Assembly (NCBI GenBank): GCA_002441205.1
Contig: DJVN01000052.1
Location: 28,606-37,440 of the forward strand
DNA: 8,835 bases
Reading direction: 5' to 3'
DNA from: Syntrophaceae bacterium UBA6255
GTDB lineage: Bacteria; Desulfobacterota; Syntrophia; Syntrophales; Smithellaceae
Below are positions 6,270-8,835 of this stretch, one piece after another; position 1 is the first letter of the stretch, and every line of letters begins with the position of its first letter. The notes under the pieces were generated by a model. That model was not told where the DNA came from. It made no database searches and was given only the letters and a program-made list of their open reading frames with translations. A program made the translations under genes and the position numbers.

Positions 6270-7175
6270 ATGCTGAATTTCCTACCGTCAAAAGTTATCG
6301 GGGTGATAGCAAGCCTGCTTCTGGTTATCAATATTTTGTTCTGGGTGACTATTTTGTATGTGTTTACCATTCCGAAAATCCTGATTCCCTGGCCGCCGCT
6401 TCTGAAAGTAATCAATAGTATTCTTCACTGGATCGGAGAAAATTGGATTGCCGGTAATATCGGATGGATGAACCTTACTCAAAAAACCGAGTGGGATGTT
6501 CAGGGAATTGACAATTTGAATTACAATGGTTGGTATCTGGTGGTCAGTAATCATCAATCCTGGGTGGATATCCTTGTGATGCAGTATCTGTTGAATCGCA
6601 AGATCCCTCTTTTGAAATTTTTTATTAAAAGGGAGCTTATCAAGGTGCCCTTAATGGGTTTGGCCTGGTGGGCGTTGGATTATCCTTTCCTGTATCGCCA
6701 CAGTTCCGAATACCTGAAACAGCATCCGGAACAGGCAGGTAAGGATTTTGAAGCAACCCGCAAAGCCTGCGAAAAATTTGCCACTGTTCCCACCAGCGTG
6801 ATGAATTTTCTGGAAGGAACCCGTTTTACTAAAGCAAAACACGAGAAACAAAAAAGCGAGTATAAACATCTGCTTCGTCCTAAGTCCGGCGGACTGGCGC
6901 TGGCATTGAACGTTTTGGGCGAGAAATTTAATTCCATGCTGGATATCACCATCGTTTATCCCGATGGAATTCCAGGTTTTGGCGATTTTCTCTGCGGCAG
7001 AGTCAAACGTATTACCGTGCGGATGAGAACCATCGAAATTCCGAAGCACCTTTTGCACGGCGATTATGAGAATGATCCTGCTTTTCGCGATGGCATGCAT
7101 AAGTGGGTGCAAAAGCTCTGGGATGAAAAAGACAGGCAGATACAAACGTTGATGAAAAAAATAAAATCAAAATAA
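6270..7175 (+). CDS. PlsC-family acyltransferase, YihG-like
   Basis: This 301-residue membrane-bound acyltransferase belongs to the lysophospholipid acyltransferase superfamily, which moves fatty acyl groups onto lysophosphatidic acid or related acceptors in the inner membrane. The catalytic HX4D is H95-QSWV-D100 (in SNHQSWVD), and the acceptor-binding motif is NFLEGTRFT with E182-G-T-R185. A hydrophobic segment at about 10-40 anchors it. The extended layout matches E. coli YihG along its length as I recall it: GWYL before the catalytic motif, LAWWALDYPF, GKDFEATRKACEKF, an LALNVLGEKF stretch and HGDYENDP near the end. It is therefore closer to YihG than to the short PlsC. The ATG at 6270 follows an AGGG site. 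It has two candidate promoters and is divergent from typA. No clear terminator was seen after it. Confidence 0.93.
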   Translation: MLNFLPSKVIGVIASLLLVINILFWVTILYVFTIPKILIPWPPLLKVINSILHWIGENWIAGNIGWMNLTQKTEWDVQGIDNLNYNGWYLVVSNHQSWVDILVMQYLLNRKIPLLKFFIKRELIKVPLMGLAWWALDYPFLYRHSSEYLKQHPEQAGKDFEATRKACEKFATVPTSVMNFLEGTRFTKAKHEKQKSEYKHLLRPKSGGLALALNVLGEKFNSMLDITIVYPDGIPGFGDFLCGRVKRITVRMRTIEIPKHLLHGDYENDPAFRDGMHKWVQKLWDEKDRQIQTLMKKIKSK

Positions 7176-7413
7176 ATACGGTGTTTCATGGATTGCATAA
7201 ATATAATTTTTAATATTCCTCTGTTGATATTCCCATTTTTTTTAAAAAAAACGAAGTTTGAAATTTAACGGCTAAAAATAATATTGAGTCGGTAATTGAC
7301 GGATTTTAAAAATTATGCAATACATACAGACAATTAATCATTAAAATTGAGAACCTCAGAAAAATAACTCGTCGGTAAAAGAAAACTGCCCATAGAGGAG
7401 GAGTTAATAACTA

Positions 7414-8370
7414 ATGGATAAGACATTAGGGAAAAGAGTATTGATAGTGACGGTCATCATGATAACGGCTCTTATCATGATGCAATCTTCTTTCGCGGCG
7501 GAAGAAGCCAGAGACGGCAATTTCATTGCCTCTGATGATGGTACGGTATGGGATCAGCGAACAAATCTGTTGTGGGCAGCCAGGGACAATGGAGAAAATA
7601 TAAACTGGCAAGATGCCAAGGACTATTGTGATAATTATAACGGAGGGGGTTATAGTGGTTGGCGAATGCCGACGAAGGATGAACTCATAGGTTTGTACGA
7701 CAGATCAATATTTGGAAACAATGGGTTTCATATTACAAAACTGATAAAATTGTCGGGGGGTTTTCTGTGGACGTCGGAAATCCAGGGTTCTGAAGCGACG
7801 GTTGTCAACTTTCTTTATGATCGCGACATGTGGTTTGGGGAATCCCTGACACACAAAAGCCGGAATAGGGTGTTGCCGGTTCGGTTTGGCAAGGAAAGAA
7901 TTATTGCCGTAGCCGAACAAAAGCAGGAAGAAGTACCTCCTCCGCCGTTGCCACCGCCACCACCCGCGTTTGAACCACCGCCACCACCACCTGCGCCGGT
8001 ACAGGAGAAGGTCTCCATCGCTCTTAATATTGAATTTGATACTGCAAAATCCTTTATTAAAGCAAAGTATCATAATAACATAAAAAAACTGGCTGATTTC
8101 ATGAAAGAACATCCGGAAACCAGTGTTGTGATTGAGGGTCATACAGATAACGTAGACAGATTTAATAATCCCGAAAACAATATAATTCTATCTCAGGCAC
8201 GAGCCGACAGCGTTCGCCAATACCTGGTTGATAAATTCGGTATTGATAAATCACGCATAAATGCCGTTGGTTATGGACCGGACAGGCCAATTGCTGACAA
8301 TATCACTGAAGAGGGACGAAGAAAGAATCGCCGGGTTGATGCCCTGATAGAAACAATCGTCATAAGATAG
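7414..8370 (+). CDS. Secreted DUF1566-OmpA fusion protein, peptidoglycan-anchored
   Basis: The 318-residue envelope protein has four parts. A signal peptide covers residues 1-28 (basic start, hydrophobic core, SFA then cleavage before AEE). A DUF1566 (Lcl C-terminal type) domain spans about 37-158, with DGTVWDQRTNLLWAA, the GYSGWRMPTKDEL signature at 79-91, LWTSE and LPVRFG. A proline-rich linker at 175-196 contains several runs of four or more prolines. An OmpA-like peptidoglycan-binding domain at about 200-312 holds NIEFDTAKS, EGHTDN (D245), LSQARADSV (R263) and GRRKNRRVD. D245 and R263 match the diaminopimelate-binding pair known in OmpA. There is no lipobox and no beta-barrel, so it is probably a periplasmic or surface-facing protein tethered to the wall. 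The ATG follows a strong GAGGAGGAG site. A terminator lies at 8393-8425. Confidence 0.93.
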   Translation: MDKTLGKRVLIVTVIMITALIMMQSSFAAEEARDGNFIASDDGTVWDQRTNLLWAARDNGENINWQDAKDYCDNYNGGGYSGWRMPTKDELIGLYDRSIFGNNGFHITKLIKLSGGFLWTSEIQGSEATVVNFLYDRDMWFGESLTHKSRNRVLPVRFGKERIIAVAEQKQEEVPPPPLPPPPPAFEPPPPPPAPVQEKVSIALNIEFDTAKSFIKAKYHNNIKKLADFMKEHPETSVVIEGHTDNVDRFNNPENNIILSQARADSVRQYLVDKFGIDKSRINAVGYGPDRPIADNITEEGRRKNRRVDALIETIVIR

Positions 8371-8392
8371 CGTTGTAAATAAAAATCCTGAT

Positions 8393-8425
8393 GCCCCATG
8401 ATATCATAAATCATGGGGCTTTTTT
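8393..8425 (+). terminator. Rho-independent terminator after the OmpA-family gene
   Basis: A perfect 10-bp stem GCCCCATGAT (8393-8402) / ATCATGGGGC (8410-8419) with a 7-base loop is followed directly by six T residues. It begins 22 bases after the stop codon. On the minus strand there is only a short A/T context, so plus-strand use is favoured. Confidence 0.93.
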
Positions 8426-8459
8426 AATACGCACACAGCAAAACAAAAGACAAAACGTC

Positions 8460-8488
8460 TTGACAAAACACCTCTTTTTTATTTTAAT
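8460..8488 (+). promoter_or_regulatory. Near-consensus promoter of the TetR-family gene
   Basis: TTGACA (8460-8465) is exact, the spacer is 17 bases and the -10 is TTTAAT (8483-8488), 5/6. The start would fall near 8495, about 75 bases before the GTG start codon. The inverted repeat at 8484-8509 overlaps the -10 and the start site. Confidence 0.65.
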
Positions 8489-8509
8489 TTAACCAATGAG
8501 TTAAAATAA
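8484..8509. promoter_or_regulatory. Inverted repeat, probable TetR-family operator
   Basis: The arms TTAATTTAAC (8484-8493) and GTTAAAATAA (8500-8509) pair at 9 of 10 positions around the 6-base centre CAATGA; the inner six pairs are perfect. It covers the -10 and start site of a strong promoter, where a repressor would block its own gene. A separate 12-bp palindrome TTATTTAAATAA lies at 8514-8525. Confidence 0.55.
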
Positions 8510-8569
8510 CCGTTTATTTAAATAATATTGAAAATTTTTCTTGCTACTTGTTTTTAAGGAAAGACGCGG

Positions 8570-8835
8570 GTGAAAAACCGTAAAGAAAAATCGGATAAAA
8601 CGACTGAACGTATTTTAGCTGCGGCGAGGACTGTATTTGCTGAAAAGGGTTACAGCGGAGCTCACATTGACGCAATTGCTGATCGCGCCGGCGTCAATAA
8701 AGCAACCATCTATTATCAAATCGGTGATAAAGATACCCTCTACGCTCATGTCATCCATCAGGTTCTTGGTAATACTGCTCAGAATATTGCTCAGATCGTG
8801 GCCTCGGCACAAAATCCGGAAGAAAAACTAAAAGC
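8570..8835 (+). CDS. TetR/AcrR-family transcriptional regulator (N-terminal part, cut by window end)
   Basis: The visible 88 codons begin with GTG at 8570, 9 bases after an AAGGA site. An in-frame TAA lies 15 bases upstream of the GTG, and no ATG lies between. The translation MKNRKEKSDKTTERILAAA continues into a typical TetR DNA-binding domain: first helix ILAAARTVFAEKGYSG (15-30), then a helix-turn-helix IDAIADRAGVNKATIYYQIG (33-52) and DKDTLYAHVIHQVL. This family usually represses its own gene and neighbours such as efflux pumps or lipid enzymes. The ligand-binding domain is outside the window, so the signal it senses is unknown. A strong promoter with an overlapping inverted repeat lies upstream. 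The regulated genes are probably to the right, because a terminator separates it from the OmpA-family gene. Confidence 0.93.
   Translation, partial: MKNRKEKSDKTTERILAAARTVFAEKGYSGAHIDAIADRAGVNKATIYYQIGDKDTLYAHVIHQVLGNTAQNIAQIVASAQNPEEKLK

Noticed and set aside
7236..7251. T8A8 palindrome after the acyltransferase gene as a terminator
   Set aside because: A pure T/A run without a GC stem is not a convincing terminator; more likely AT-rich spacer or bent DNA.
7815..8018. Glycine-rich minus-strand frame
   Set aside because: The glycine runs are simply the complement of the CCN proline codons in the OmpA-family linker.
8615..8812. 65-codon minus-strand frame at the right end
   Set aside because: Antisense to the TetR-family gene, whose helix-turn-helix is unmistakable.

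Overview
The window looks like ordinary chromosome of a Gram-negative bacterium. A Desulfobacterota (former Deltaproteobacteria) origin, perhaps Syntrophales-like, is my best guess. It rests on moderate base composition, an OmpA-type peptidoglycan-anchored envelope protein, PilZ and DUF1566 domains, and the general look of the proteins. That assignment is inference, not something the sequence proves.

Layout. Positions 1-6075 are read almost entirely from the minus strand. In order from the left edge they hold a partial tRNA-Leu(GAG), secG, an MBL-fold hydrolase, a tandem pair of small SpoIIAA-like (STAS/SEC14) proteins, a small membrane protein, a PilZ-domain protein, an endonuclease III (nth) and the ribosome-associated GTPase typA. 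Positions 6270-8835 are read from the plus strand. They hold a YihG-like PlsC-family acyltransferase, a secreted DUF1566-OmpA fusion protein with a strong terminator behind it, and the start of a TetR-family regulator that runs off the right edge. That last gene uses a GTG start.

How the genes relate. secG followed by tRNA-Leu(GAG) repeats the arrangement of E. coli secG-leuU. The two STAS-like genes are 29 bp apart, clearly paralogous, and share one upstream promoter whose -35 region lies inside a 26-bp palindrome. The PilZ gene and the small membrane protein form a likely two-gene unit. nth lies just behind typA, separated by a short stretch that resembles a degenerate dispersed repeat. typA and the acyltransferase are divergent across a 194-bp spacer that carries two good plus-strand promoters. 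The TetR gene has a near-consensus promoter overlapped by an inverted repeat, as expected for autorepression.

No CRISPR array, insertion sequence, phage gene, toxin-antitoxin pair or recognisable defence system was found. No gene-free stretch exceeds 300 bp. The longest, 7176-7413, is AT-rich; I saw no clear terminator in it, and a possible -35 TTGACG at 7296 has no convincing -10 partner. The most unusual items are the duplicated STAS/SEC14 pair with its palindromic promoter, the DUF1566-polyproline-OmpA fusion, the repeat-like spacer between typA and nth, and the two operator-like palindromes that share a 9-base core.
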